Source of the DNA: Polynucleobacter antarcticus
Lineage (GTDB): Bacteria > Pseudomonadota > Gammaproteobacteria > Burkholderiales > Burkholderiaceae
Length of the DNA stretch: 64,000 bases
Direction: 5' to 3'
Assembly (NCBI RefSeq): GCF_013307245.1
Contig: NZ_CP028941.1
Span: 930,001 to 994,000 of the forward strand
In this document: positions 56,032-64,000 of the stretch, piece after piece
Layout of the letters: every line of letters starts with the position of its first letter
How positions within the stretch are numbered: position 1 is the first letter of the stretch
Made by a program: the position numbers and the translations under genes
The notes under the pieces: generated by a model
Seen by the model: only the letters and a program-made list of their open reading frames with translations
What the model was told of the DNA's origin: nothing
Databases searched by the model: none

Positions 56032-57441
56032 ATGGCACGTACGCTTTACGATAAGTTATGGGATGACCATGTTGTCTATTCTGAAGAAGATGGCACGGCG
56101 ACTATCTATATCGACCGTCAGTTATTGCATGAAGTAACGAGCCCCCAAGCTTTTGAAGGACTGAACCTAGCGGGGCGTCCAGTTTGGCGTATTTCAGCTA
56201 ACTTAGCTGTGTCTGATCACAATGTGCCTACTACTGATCGTTCCCAAGGGATCGCTGATCCGATTTCTAAGTTGCAGGTAGATACCTTAGATCAAAATTG
56301 TGATGCATTTGGAATAACGCAATACAAGATGAACGATACCCGTCAGGGCATTGTGCACGTGATTGGTCCTGAGCAGGGCGCTACTTTGCCTGGTATGACG
56401 GTTGTGTGTGGTGATTCTCACACCAGTACACATGGTGCATTTGGTGCCTTGGCTTTTGGTATTGGCACCTCTGAAGTCGAGCATGCCTTAGCAACCCAAA
56501 CCTTACTCATGAAAAAGAGTAAGAATATGTTGGTGAAAGTGGATGGGCGTTTACAGCCTGGTTCGACTGCTAAAGATATTGTGCTTGCGATTATTGGAAA
56601 AATTGGTACGGCTGGCGGTACGGGTTATACGATTGAGTTTGCGGGCGAAGCGATTCGTAATTTGTCGATGGAAGGGCGTATGACCGTTTGTAATATGGCC
56701 ATTGAAGCGGGCGCTCGTGCTGGTCTGGTGGCGGTTGATGAAACCACGATTGACTATATCCAAGGCAGACCTTACGCACCTAAGGGCGATATGATGCGCC
56801 ATGCTTTGCAGTACTGGCGTACATTGCATTCAGATGCAGAAGCAAAGTTTGATGTAGTGGTTGAGCTGCGTGCGGAAGAGATCGCTCCGCAAGTTACCTG
56901 GGGTACTTCACCGGAAATGGTCTTATCGATTAGTGATAGCGTTCCTGATCCAGAAAAAGAGCGCGACCCTAATAAACGTTTGGCTATGGAGCGCGCTCTC
57001 GAGTATATGAATCTCATACCCAATACGCCAATGAGTCAAATTTCTGTAGATAAAGTATTTATTGGATCTTGTACTAATAGTCGGATTGAGGATATTCGTG
57101 CTGCAGCTAAAGTGGTTGATCGCCTAGGTAAGAAGGTAGCCCCTAACATCAAACTCGCTCTGGTTGTTCCTGGCTCAGGTTTAGTCAAAGCGCAGGCCGA
57201 GCGAGAAGGTTTAGATCGCGTATTTAAAGCCGCTGGTTTTGAATGGCGTGAACCGGGATGCTCTATGTGTTTAGCAATGAATGCAGATCGCTTAGAACCG
57301 GGTGAACGTTGTGCATCTACATCGAATCGGAATTTTGAAGGTCGCCAGGGTAATGGCGGTAGAACCCATTTAGTAAGTCCTGCAATGGCAGCCGCTGCTG
57401 CTATCGAGGGCCACTTTGTTGATGTTCGTAAAATCTCTTAA
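56032..57441 (+). CDS. leuC: 3-isopropylmalate dehydratase large subunit
   Basis: Aconitase fold with the [4Fe-4S] cysteines in [10 protein letters not shown] and [11 protein letters not shown]. Also HDHVVY-like WDDHVV at the start, [21 protein letters not shown] and [16 protein letters not shown]. Full length at 469. It starts 18 bases after gltA stop with ribosome site AAAGGA and forms a leuC-ecn-leuD-leuB-asd series. Confidence 0.98.
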   Translation: MARTLYDKLWDDHVVYSEEDGTATIYIDRQLLHEVTSPQAFEGLNLAGRPVWRISANLAVSDHNVPTTDRSQGIADPISKLQVDTLDQNCDAFGITQYKMNDTRQGIVHVIGPEQGATLPGMTVVCGDSHTSTHGAFGALAFGIGTSEVEHALATQTLLMKKSKNMLVKVDGRLQPGSTAKDIVLAIIGKIGTAGGTGYTIEFAGEAIRNLSMEGRMTVCNMAIEAGARAGLVAVDETTIDYIQGRPYAPKGDMMRHALQYWRTLHSDAEAKFDVVVELRAEEIAPQVTWGTSPEMVLSISDSVPDPEKERDPNKRLAMERALEYMNLIPNTPMSQISVDKVFIGSCTNSRIEDIRAAAKVVDRLGKKVAPNIKLALVVPGSGLVKAQAEREGLDRVFKAAGFEWREPGCSMCLAMNADRLEPGERCASTSNRNFEGRQGNGGRTHLVSPAMAAAAAIEGHFVDVRKIS

Positions 57442-57450
57442 GGAACGACA

Positions 57451-57666
57451 ATGTCTGCACTTTCTTCACTCACCATGATTAAAAAATTAACGATAGTTGC
57501 TATAGCTGGCTTGGTGCTTGCTGCTTGTGCCAATACGATGGAAGGTGTTGGTAAGGATTTGCAGACTATGGGTACCTCAATGGGGGGCACATCTAGTAAA
57601 CCACAAAGCACGCCAAATCAATCCCAAACTCAGGGTAAGGATGTTGTGGTGACGCCTGTTAAGTAA
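57451..57666 (+). CDS. Entericidin-family small lipoprotein
   Basis: A signal peptide with lipobox LVLAAC (cysteine at about residue 26), followed by the entericidin signature CANTMEGVGKDLQ. The tail is rich in Ser, Gln and Thr and longer than E. coli EcnA or EcnB. Entericidins are small membrane lipoproteins of a bacteriolytic toxin/antidote pair. I chose the ATG at 57451 after AAGGA; an internal Met at residue 9 is also possible. It sits in the leucine operon. Confidence 0.88.
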   Translation: MSALSSLTMIKKLTIVAIAGLVLAACANTMEGVGKDLQTMGTSMGGTSSKPQSTPNQSQTQGKDVVVTPVK

Positions 57667-57701
57667 TTTAAGTGCTCATTTAAAAAGTCAAAGACTTCAT
57701 C

Positions 57702-58349
57702 ATGGATAAATTTACGGTATACCAAGGCTTGGTCGCCCCACTGAATCGCGAAAATGTGGACACTGATGCCATTATTCCGAAGCAGTTCTTAAAATCAATT
57801 AAAAAAACGGGTTTTGGCCAAAACTTATTTGATGAGTGGCGTTATTTAGATCATGGCGAACCTGGTCAAGACTGTAGCAATAGACCCATTAATCCAGACT
57901 TTATTCTTAACCAAGCCCGCTATCAAGGTGCTGGTATTTTGTTGGCCCGCAAGAATTTTGGTTGCGGCAGTTCCCGTGAGCATGCACCTTGGGCTTTAGC
58001 TCAATTTGGCTTTAGAGCGATCATTGCCCCCAGTTTTGCTGATATTTTCTTTAATAACTGCTTTAAAAATGGCCTCTTACCGATAGTCCTCTCAGAATTA
58101 CAGGTGGACCATCTATTTAATGAAACTCTAGCTTTTACTGGCTACCAGCTCACTATTGATCTCGCCCGTCAGGAAGTGATAACCCCCAATAACACTGCAT
58201 ACAGCTTCGATATAGCGCCATTTAGAAAGCATTGCCTTCTCAATGGATTAGATGATATTGGCTTAACTTTGCAACATGCAGATAAAATTAAGGCTTTTGA
58301 AGCTGAGCGTATCCTCAAGATGCCTTGGCTTACAACTCAGTTGCCATAG
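57702..58349 (+). CDS. leuD: 3-isopropylmalate dehydratase small subunit
   Basis: Swivel domain of the aconitase-like heterodimer. [21 protein letters not shown], the substrate loop [18 protein letters not shown] and [27 protein letters not shown]. 215 residues, normal length. It pairs with LeuC; the entericidin gene separates the two. Confidence 0.98.
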   Translation: MDKFTVYQGLVAPLNRENVDTDAIIPKQFLKSIKKTGFGQNLFDEWRYLDHGEPGQDCSNRPINPDFILNQARYQGAGILLARKNFGCGSSREHAPWALAQFGFRAIIAPSFADIFFNNCFKNGLLPIVLSELQVDHLFNETLAFTGYQLTIDLARQEVITPNNTAYSFDIAPFRKHCLLNGLDDIGLTLQHADKIKAFEAERILKMPWLTTQLP

Positions 58350-58372
58350 TTTTAACCAGTTAAGGGTCTTTC

Positions 58373-59446
58373 ATGAAAATTGCTGTCCTACCGGGCGATG
58401 GTATCGGCCCTGAAATTATTTCCGAAGCAGTTAAAGTGCTCAATGCACTCGGTCCAAAATTTGAATTAGAGACAGCACCTGTAGGTGGTGCTGCTTATGA
58501 TGTTGCGGGCCACCCTTTGCCGCCCGCTACCTTAGAGTTGGCTAAAAATGCAGATGCTATTTTATTTGGCGCTGTCGGTGACTGGAAATACGATACCTTG
58601 GCTCGCGAATTACGTCCCGAGCAGGCTATTTTGGGTCTACGTAAACACTTAGAGTTATTCGCTAACTTTAGACCTGCTATTTGTTATGACGAATTAACCG
58701 CTGCCTCGAGTCTGAAAGCCGAGATTGTAGGTGGACTTGATATTCTGATTATTCGTGAGTTAAATGGCGATATTTATTTTGGTCAGCCACGCGGTATTAG
58801 AGCTTCTGAGTTGCCACTCTTTAAAGGGGCACGAGAAGGGTTTGACATGATGCATTACTGCGAACCAGAAGTAGAGCGTATAGGCCGCGTTGCCTTTGAG
58901 GCTGCCCGTAAGCGTAGTAAGAAGGTATGCAGTGTAGATAAAGCAAACGTTTTAGAAACCTCACAACTGTGGCGTGAGGTGATGATCCGAGTAGGCAAGG
59001 ACTACCCAGATGTTGAGCTATCTCATATGTATGTTGATAACGCAGCGATGCAGTTGGTAAAAGCACCTAAAGCATTTGATGTAGTGGTGACTGGCAATCT
59101 GTTTGGCGATATTTTGTCTGATGAGGCTGCTATGTTGACAGGCTCTATTGGCATGCTCCCGTCTGCATCCTTGGATAAAAATAATAAAGGTCTATACGAA
59201 CCGAGCCATGGTTCGGCTCCGGATATTGCTGGTAAAGGTATTGCGAATCCTTTGGCAACGGTTTTATCTGCCGCAATGATGCTGCGTTACTCACTAGGCT
59301 TGCCAGAGCAAGCCGATCGTATTGAGGCGGCGGTTCAAAAAGTATTAACGCAAGGCTTGCGTACGGCAGATATTTTTACTGCTGGCACTACCAAGGTGTC
59401 TACGATTCAAATGGGCGATGCTGTTGTAGCAGCACTCTCTCAATAA
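58373..59446 (+). CDS. leuB: 3-isopropylmalate dehydrogenase
   Basis: NAD-dependent oxidative decarboxylase of leucine synthesis. [55 protein letters not shown] and [19 protein letters not shown] are diagnostic. Length 357. It follows leuD by 23 bases and precedes asd by 38. Confidence 0.98.
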   Translation: MKIAVLPGDGIGPEIISEAVKVLNALGPKFELETAPVGGAAYDVAGHPLPPATLELAKNADAILFGAVGDWKYDTLARELRPEQAILGLRKHLELFANFRPAICYDELTAASSLKAEIVGGLDILIIRELNGDIYFGQPRGIRASELPLFKGAREGFDMMHYCEPEVERIGRVAFEAARKRSKKVCSVDKANVLETSQLWREVMIRVGKDYPDVELSHMYVDNAAMQLVKAPKAFDVVVTGNLFGDILSDEAAMLTGSIGMLPSASLDKNNKGLYEPSHGSAPDIAGKGIANPLATVLSAAMMLRYSLGLPEQADRIEAAVQKVLTQGLRTADIFTAGTTKVSTIQMGDAVVAALSQ

Positions 59447-59484
59447 TTTTATTCGTACCTCTATTTAATTAAGAATTTATCATC

Positions 59485-60642
59485 ATGGCTAATACAAATT
59501 TACCCTTAGTAGGCTTAGTCGGCTGGCGCGGCATGGTTGGCAGTGTGCTTATGGATAGAATGTTGGCCGAAAAAGATTTTGACTTATTGGAGCCTGTTTT
59601 TTTCAGTACTAGCCAAGCTGGGGGCAAGGTGCCCTTAATCAATGGCCAACAAGTTGCTAAAAATGAACTTACTTTGTTAGATGCGAATGACATCACAGCA
59701 TTAGCACGTTGCGATATGATCCTGACTTGCCAGGGCGGCGATTACACCAATGAAATTTTTCCACAATTACGTGCTGCTGGGTGGCAGGGCCATTGGATTG
59801 ACGCAGCGAGTGCTCTGCGAATGAAGGACGACGCAGTACTTATTTTGGATCCAGTCAATCGCTCTGTGATTGATAAGGCATTAGCAGCTGGTGGAAAAAA
59901 TTGGATTGGCAGTAATTGCACTGTGAGCTTAATGATGATGGCTATGGGTGGCTTGGTAAAAGCAGACATGGTTGAATGGATTAGTGCCATGACTTATCAA
60001 GCCGCTTCTGGTGCAGGCGCACAAAATATGCGTGAGTTACTTCTGCAAATGGGAGCGCTGCGTGATAGCGTAGCTACTGAATTGGCTGATCCTTCATCAT
60101 GGATTTTAGATATTGACCGTAAAGTGACGGCAACCCTGCGTTCAGATAGCTTTCCAAAAAAGAATTTTCGTAATACTGCCTTAGCAGGTAGTTTAATTCC
60201 TTGGATTGATGTGCCTGTTGAGCATGGTCAAACCAAAGAAGAGTGGAAGGGCGGCTCTGAGTTTAATAAGATTTTAGGACGTCCTGCATTTAGATCTGCT
60301 GGCAGTATTCCAGTGGATGGCATTTGTGTTCGAGTAGGTTCGATGCGTTGCCATTCTCAAGGTTTAACCGTAAAGCTTAAGAAAGATATTCCGTTAAAAG
60401 AAATCGAAACCATTCTGGCGAATGACAATCAGTGGGTCAAAGTTATCCCTAATGATCGTGATACTACTGAGCATGATCTGTCGCCAGCTGCAGTGAGCGG
60501 TACTTTGTCAATCCCGATTGGGCGTTTACATAAGATGGCGATGGGGCCTGAGTATCTTGCGGCATTCACGGTGGGTGATCAGCTTTTGTGGGGCGCTGCT
60601 GAGCCATTACGCCGCATGCTCCGCATTTTGCTTGAGCGTTAA
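59485..60642 (+). CDS. asd: Aspartate-semialdehyde dehydrogenase
   Basis: NADP site [19 protein letters not shown], catalytic cysteine in [17 protein letters not shown] and the active histidine and substrate region in [16 protein letters not shown]. Supplies the semialdehyde for lysine, methionine, threonine and diaminopimelate. The 385-residue form is the Gram-negative type. The stop overlaps the fimV-like start (TAATG). Confidence 0.97.
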   Translation: MANTNLPLVGLVGWRGMVGSVLMDRMLAEKDFDLLEPVFFSTSQAGGKVPLINGQQVAKNELTLLDANDITALARCDMILTCQGGDYTNEIFPQLRAAGWQGHWIDAASALRMKDDAVLILDPVNRSVIDKALAAGGKNWIGSNCTVSLMMMAMGGLVKADMVEWISAMTYQAASGAGAQNMRELLLQMGALRDSVATELADPSSWILDIDRKVTATLRSDSFPKKNFRNTALAGSLIPWIDVPVEHGQTKEEWKGGSEFNKILGRPAFRSAGSIPVDGICVRVGSMRCHSQGLTVKLKKDIPLKEIETILANDNQWVKVIPNDRDTTEHDLSPAAVSGTLSIPIGRLHKMAMGPEYLAAFTVGDQLLWGAAEPLRRMLRILLER

Positions 60643-62039
60643 TGATTTTTATTAGCCAAATCCGTTTTGTAAATTTCGTAAAGACAACCTGCGCATTTTT
60701 GCTTAGCTGGTCATGTGCAGCAGGTGCAGTTTCCTTAGGATCTCCTCGGTTACTCTCTCAAGCCGGTCAGCCGCTTAAGGTAGAGTTTCCTATTCGGGTT
60801 GGGGCTGATGAGCAGTCCGCCTTAGCTACTCTACAAGCGGGGATCTCCAATAAGACCGTCTATGATCGTTTGGGTATCTCTCAAAAATTATTAGATTTGA
60901 ATCCCCAGGCGATGGTGTACCGCAATGCCCAAGAACAGCTCATGGTATTGGTGGAAACGGTCAATCCTGTACCTATTAGCGAAGACCCCTTTTTAGATCT
61001 CTTAGTTACCCTAAATTGGTCTGCTGGCAGTATTACTAAGGCTTACACTTTGCTGTTAGGAGACGTACAAAAAATTACGGTCAGGTCCGGGCAGACCCTA
61101 TCAGAGATAGCTGCTCAGTTGGCACCACAATTAAATGGCGCCTCTCTAGATCAAACCATGATGGCATTATTTAAAGCCAATCCCGATGCCTTTGCTAGTG
61201 GCAGTATTAATCGCCTAGAGGCTGGCGCTGAACTGAATAAACCTAGTCAAGCGCTATTAAGATCTATTAGCCCTGCAGAGGCCAATCAATTTGTTGCTGA
61301 ATCGAATGCCCAGTGGCAGGCCGAGCGTCATTCAAAGGGCGACACCCCCTTAAATTCAGACGCTAGTAAAACTAGCCTTGAAGAGCCCATTAAAGATAGG
61401 CTAAAGATTGGTGCTAATCCCCGTGCCAGCGAAGAAGAATTGGTTGCGGAAAAAGCATCACTGGAACAAACCCGTGCGCGTGTAGCAGAGCTTGAAAAAA
61501 ATATTGCAGATCTAAAACGCTTACTCGAGGAAGCTAAAGGAAAGTCCTCAGAGAAAGCTGGTAATGAATCTGTTGCTCTTTTGGGTGGCTATGCTCCTGG
61601 CTTATTAGCATTAACGCTTATTGGATTTACGGGTTTATTGTTTTGGTTGCTGGCCAAAAATGCCCGTCGCTCAGAGCTAGTAGATTATCCTACTCGGGTA
61701 CAGAAAGGTCGATCAGATCAAGTACCAGTAAAACCGGCTCAGGAATATCTAGGTTCGCATGGCGTGATGCCAGAGCGAGCTAAATCACTCTTTGCTGGCA
61801 TTGATTTAGATCTGCCGCCTAGAAAAAATATTCCTAGCGATCAAGCGGTTGATAAAAATCTTCTAGCTGATGCCTTACGAGTGAAGCTCAATTTAGCGCG
61901 TGCCTATATCACCATTGAAGATTTCCCTTCTGCGAAAAAATCTCTAGAAGAGATTATTGTGATGAGTGATTCAATTGATAAAGCGCTCGGAATAGAAGCG
62001 CAGGCATTGTTGACTGAATTGTCTCGTCGGCCAAACTAA
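60642..62039 (+). CDS. fimV: FimV-like inner-membrane peptidoglycan-binding protein, short form
   Basis: A signal/anchor segment (about 1-30) is followed by the FimV N-terminal domain ([20 protein letters not shown]), a LysM-like section at about 140-200 ([18 protein letters not shown]), a coiled coil (about 260-305), a membrane helix at about 310-335 and a C-terminal FimV domain at about 405-465 ([21 protein letters not shown]). It is about half the length of Pseudomonas FimV, lacking most of the acidic repeats. FimV has a role in pilus assembly and polar organisation. Position after asd is conserved. Confidence 0.87.
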   Translation: MIFISQIRFVNFVKTTCAFLLSWSCAAGAVSLGSPRLLSQAGQPLKVEFPIRVGADEQSALATLQAGISNKTVYDRLGISQKLLDLNPQAMVYRNAQEQLMVLVETVNPVPISEDPFLDLLVTLNWSAGSITKAYTLLLGDVQKITVRSGQTLSEIAAQLAPQLNGASLDQTMMALFKANPDAFASGSINRLEAGAELNKPSQALLRSISPAEANQFVAESNAQWQAERHSKGDTPLNSDASKTSLEEPIKDRLKIGANPRASEEELVAEKASLEQTRARVAELEKNIADLKRLLEEAKGKSSEKAGNESVALLGGYAPGLLALTLIGFTGLLFWLLAKNARRSELVDYPTRVQKGRSDQVPVKPAQEYLGSHGVMPERAKSLFAGIDLDLPPRKNIPSDQAVDKNLLADALRVKLNLARAYITIEDFPSAKKSLEEIIVMSDSIDKALGIEAQALLTELSRRPN

Positions 62040-62053
62040 GCGAGTCATTAGTT

Positions 62054-62902
62054 ATGCGTATTGCTCTAGGCCTTCAATATGATGGCAGTCCCTATTCTGG
62101 TTGGCAATCTCAAGTTCAGCAGGATACAGTTCAAGATCGACTAGAGAAAGCCATTAATGCTTTTGTAGGAGGGCAGGGATCATCACCCCCAATTCGGGTG
62201 ATTACTGCTGGGAGAACCGATACTGGTGTGCACGCTTTAGGTCAAGTCGTTCACTTTGATGTTGATGTAGATAGAGACAATTGGTCATGGGTCAGAGGCG
62301 TTAATGCCTTTCTACCCGAGTCCATTGTGGTGAATTGGGCACAGTTAGTTTCAGATGAGTTTAATGCGCGCTACTGTGCACATGAACGTACCTATATCTA
62401 CGCCTTACAAGCTGGGCCATGTCGCTCACCAATGATGCGAGATCATGCAGGCTACCTGATGTTGCCAGCAGACCGCTGGTTTGACATTGATGCGATGAAG
62501 CTGGCCGCCGAGTGCTTAATAGGTGAGCATGATTTCACTTCATTTCGTTCATCTGAGTGCCAAAGTAAAACTCCTATCAAGACGCTATATTCCATCGAGA
62601 TTTTTTCTCAGGCGCCTTGGTTATATTTCAGAATTAAAGGAAATGCTTTCTTGCATCATATGGTGCGCAATTTAGTGGGTAGTTTTCTCCAAATTGGTGT
62701 AAGAAAACAATCGGCAAAGTGGATGTCGGAAGTTTTAGAGGCGAAAGATCGTAGTATTGCCGCACCTACTTTTTCTGCTGCCGGGCTTTACTTAGTGCAA
62801 ATTAGTTACCCAGATGAATTTCGGATTCCAAATCCATTACTAGAGAATGCTTGGCTACCCCCATTTTTAACTGTTGATCTGCATAAAGACACAAAAAAAT
62901 AG
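62054..62902 (+). CDS. truA: tRNA pseudouridine(38-40) synthase
   Basis: Catalytic aspartate in [19 protein letters not shown], also [13 protein letters not shown] near the start, [10 protein letters not shown] and [19 protein letters not shown]. Length 282 is slightly above the E. coli protein. It follows the FimV-like gene by 14 bases. A weak stem AGGC/GCCT follows the stop. Confidence 0.97.
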   Translation: MRIALGLQYDGSPYSGWQSQVQQDTVQDRLEKAINAFVGGQGSSPPIRVITAGRTDTGVHALGQVVHFDVDVDRDNWSWVRGVNAFLPESIVVNWAQLVSDEFNARYCAHERTYIYALQAGPCRSPMMRDHAGYLMLPADRWFDIDAMKLAAECLIGEHDFTSFRSSECQSKTPIKTLYSIEIFSQAPWLYFRIKGNAFLHHMVRNLVGSFLQIGVRKQSAKWMSEVLEAKDRSIAAPTFSAAGLYLVQISYPDEFRIPNPLLENAWLPPFLTVDLHKDTKK

Positions 62903-62978
62903 GCATATTAGCCTTTAGGGTAATAGTATTAAATTACAATTTTGAGATCATCCTGTTCTACATACAAAAAGGGTCATC

Positions 62979-63416
62979 ATGTTTAAGTCGCAACCGAACA
63001 AGCAGCTTGGAAAATCTGTTGAAAATTTTGAAACCATTATTGGTGCATCGATCAGAATAGACGGAAATCTACTACTCCGTAGCAGTGTTCGTATTGATGG
63101 CCTGGTGAATGGCAACATTTTGCAAGAAGATGGTTGCGATGCCACTGTGGCAATTGCTAAAGGAGCCACCGTTACTGGCGATATCCGTGCAACGCATGTT
63201 ATCGTTTCCGGAATCCTGCAGGGCAATATTTTTTCTTCTGATCGGGTGGAATTATTAGAGACTGCTTTTGTGAGTGGCGATGTAACGTATGGAACCTTAG
63301 GTATGCAGGTTGGAGCTAAACTCGAAGGAAAGTTGCGCCAAGCTGATAGCGATGTTTCTGGGCAAACGGCAGACCATTTAATTGCTCAGGCACGGCATAA
63401 GAGTAACGCCAGTTAA
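62979..63416 (+). CDS. Bactofilin (polymer-forming cytoskeletal protein)
   Basis: A right-handed beta-helix core with repeats such as FETIIGASIRIDGNLLLRS, VRIDGLVNGNILQ and GATVTGDIRATHVIVSGIL covers about residues 18-125, flanked by short tails. Bactofilins form filaments that position cell-wall enzymes. The next gene encodes an M23 peptidase, the partner seen in other bacteria. Confidence 0.92.
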   Translation: MFKSQPNKQLGKSVENFETIIGASIRIDGNLLLRSSVRIDGLVNGNILQEDGCDATVAIAKGATVTGDIRATHVIVSGILQGNIFSSDRVELLETAFVSGDVTYGTLGMQVGAKLEGKLRQADSDVSGQTADHLIAQARHKSNAS

Positions 63417-63421
63417 ATAGT

Positions 63422-64000
63422 ATGCAGATATTTTGGGTCTCAGGGCCAGTTGGTAAGATTCGCCGCCTGAATCTCACGCTCAAAAACTTATTGATAGGGA
63501 TTGGTGGTTTTGCCCTTGCATTAATTTTTGTTGGCGTTTTTTTACAATATACCGGATTTCAGATGGCGATTGAGTACAACCCTCAGCTCGCCAGAAAACT
63601 CGGCAACGTACATACGGCCGTTGAATTAGAGAACTTAAGCGCCTTTTACCGTCAAAAGTTAGTGGCTATTGAGAACCAGGTAATTACTTATCAGTCTACG
63701 GTGAATGAACTTCAGATCAGCAATCAAAAATTAGCTGCATTAGCTACCCCTCTGCTAATTCAAAAAGAGAAGCCCAGCCTGTCCTCTGCTGGCGGTCCAT
63801 TCATTACGCCAGTCCGCTCGACTAATAATCCTAGCTTAATGAATGCTTTGCAAGATTCATTGCAGGATATGAAGCATGGCAATGAGCATTTAAAAAAACT
63901 AACGATGCATTGGAATACCTATGTTTCTTGGTTAGAGGCCAGGCCTATTGGCAGCCCTATTGAAGGCCGTATTTCTATTTCAAGTGGCTTTGGTAAGCGT
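63422..64000 (+). CDS. M23-family membrane metallopeptidase, N-terminal part only (truncated by window edge)
   Basis: Reading from ATG 63422, a cytoplasmic stretch and one membrane helix (about residues 23-46) are followed by a periplasmic coiled coil (about 60-115) and the beginning of a peptidase domain, SPIEGRISISSGFGKR, which precedes the first zinc-binding region in M23 (LytM) enzymes. The catalytic residues lie beyond the window. It starts five bases after the bactofilin stop and is presumably guided by it. Confidence 0.85.
   Translation, partial: MQIFWVSGPVGKIRRLNLTLKNLLIGIGGFALALIFVGVFLQYTGFQMAIEYNPQLARKLGNVHTAVELENLSAFYRQKLVAIENQVITYQSTVNELQISNQKLAALATPLLIQKEKPSLSSAGGPFITPVRSTNNPSLMNALQDSLQDMKHGNEHLKKLTMHWNTYVSWLEARPIGSPIEGRISISSGFGKR

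Noticed and set aside
62895..62920. Terminator after truA
   Set aside because: Stem of only four base pairs (AGGC/GCCT) and no clean T run; too weak to call.

Overview
The window reads as chromosome of a betaproteobacterium of the family Burkholderiaceae, most likely Polynucleobacter or a close relative. The evidence is the gene order mdh / gntR / sdhC-sdhD-sdhA-sdhB-sdhE-gltA followed by leuC-entericidin-leuD-leuB-asd-fimV-truA, the presence of DUF2863 and DUF3429 proteins, a Bug-type binding protein, a phasin, a lysine/alanine-rich H1-like protein, and a moderately AT-leaning composition. This is inference from memory of gene order and was not checked against a database. Gene density is high, most intergenic gaps are under 250 bases, and I saw no tRNA, rRNA, CRISPR array, insertion sequence or prophage gene.

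Left part (1-21.6 kb) is accessory in character. It holds an osmolyte-type ABC transporter with a fused permease/binding protein (cut by the window edge), a small ORF followed by a cyanide-resistant type alternative oxidase, a photolyase/cryptochrome family protein, a catalase-like haem protein that seems to lack the distal histidine, a CBS protein, PEP carboxylase and an H1-like protein. Next come an arsenic cluster (arsH, then arsR-arsC-aqpS, with matching operator-like dyads in front of arsH and arsR) and a compact run of small exported and membrane metal-handling proteins (Cys/His-rich protein, CusF-like, outer-membrane-like protein, HMA protein, MerT-like protein, TlpA-like thioredoxin). 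A catabolic cluster follows (Bug protein, enolase-superfamily enzyme, hydroxyacid dehydrogenase, TauE-type permease), divergent from a LysR regulator and an MFS transporter.

The middle (21.6-34.7 kb) has a sensor kinase-response regulator-folD set transcribed away from the pyruvate dehydrogenase operon aceE-aceF-lpdA. The shared intergenic region carries a 37-bp inverted repeat about 60 bp upstream of the inferred aceE start of transcription. A phasin, a DMT exporter and a periplasmic D,D-peptidase follow.

The 34.7-49 kb stretch is mostly housekeeping on the minus strand: iclR, pyrD, the two N-end-rule aminoacyl transferases (ate and aat) with a NUDIX protein in overlapping order, a pabB-pabC fusion, a peptidyl-prolyl isomerase, a DsbA-family isomerase, rarA (whose 3' end overruns into the next gene, apparently through one missing A in a run of seven), 3-hydroxybutyryl-CoA dehydrogenase, a GST and an aminotransferase. 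yaaA and a DUF2863 gene are on the plus strand.

The right end (49-64 kb) is core metabolism: malate dehydrogenase, a GntR regulator, succinate dehydrogenase with its flavinylation factor, citrate synthase, the leucine branch, aspartate-semialdehyde dehydrogenase, a short FimV-like protein, TruA, a bactofilin and the start of an M23 peptidase.

No single locus is clearly a wholly new system. The best candidates for something under-described are the metal-trafficking cluster at 12.7-15.3 kb, the two-component system facing the PDH operon with its palindrome, and the alternative oxidase leader with its small ORF.
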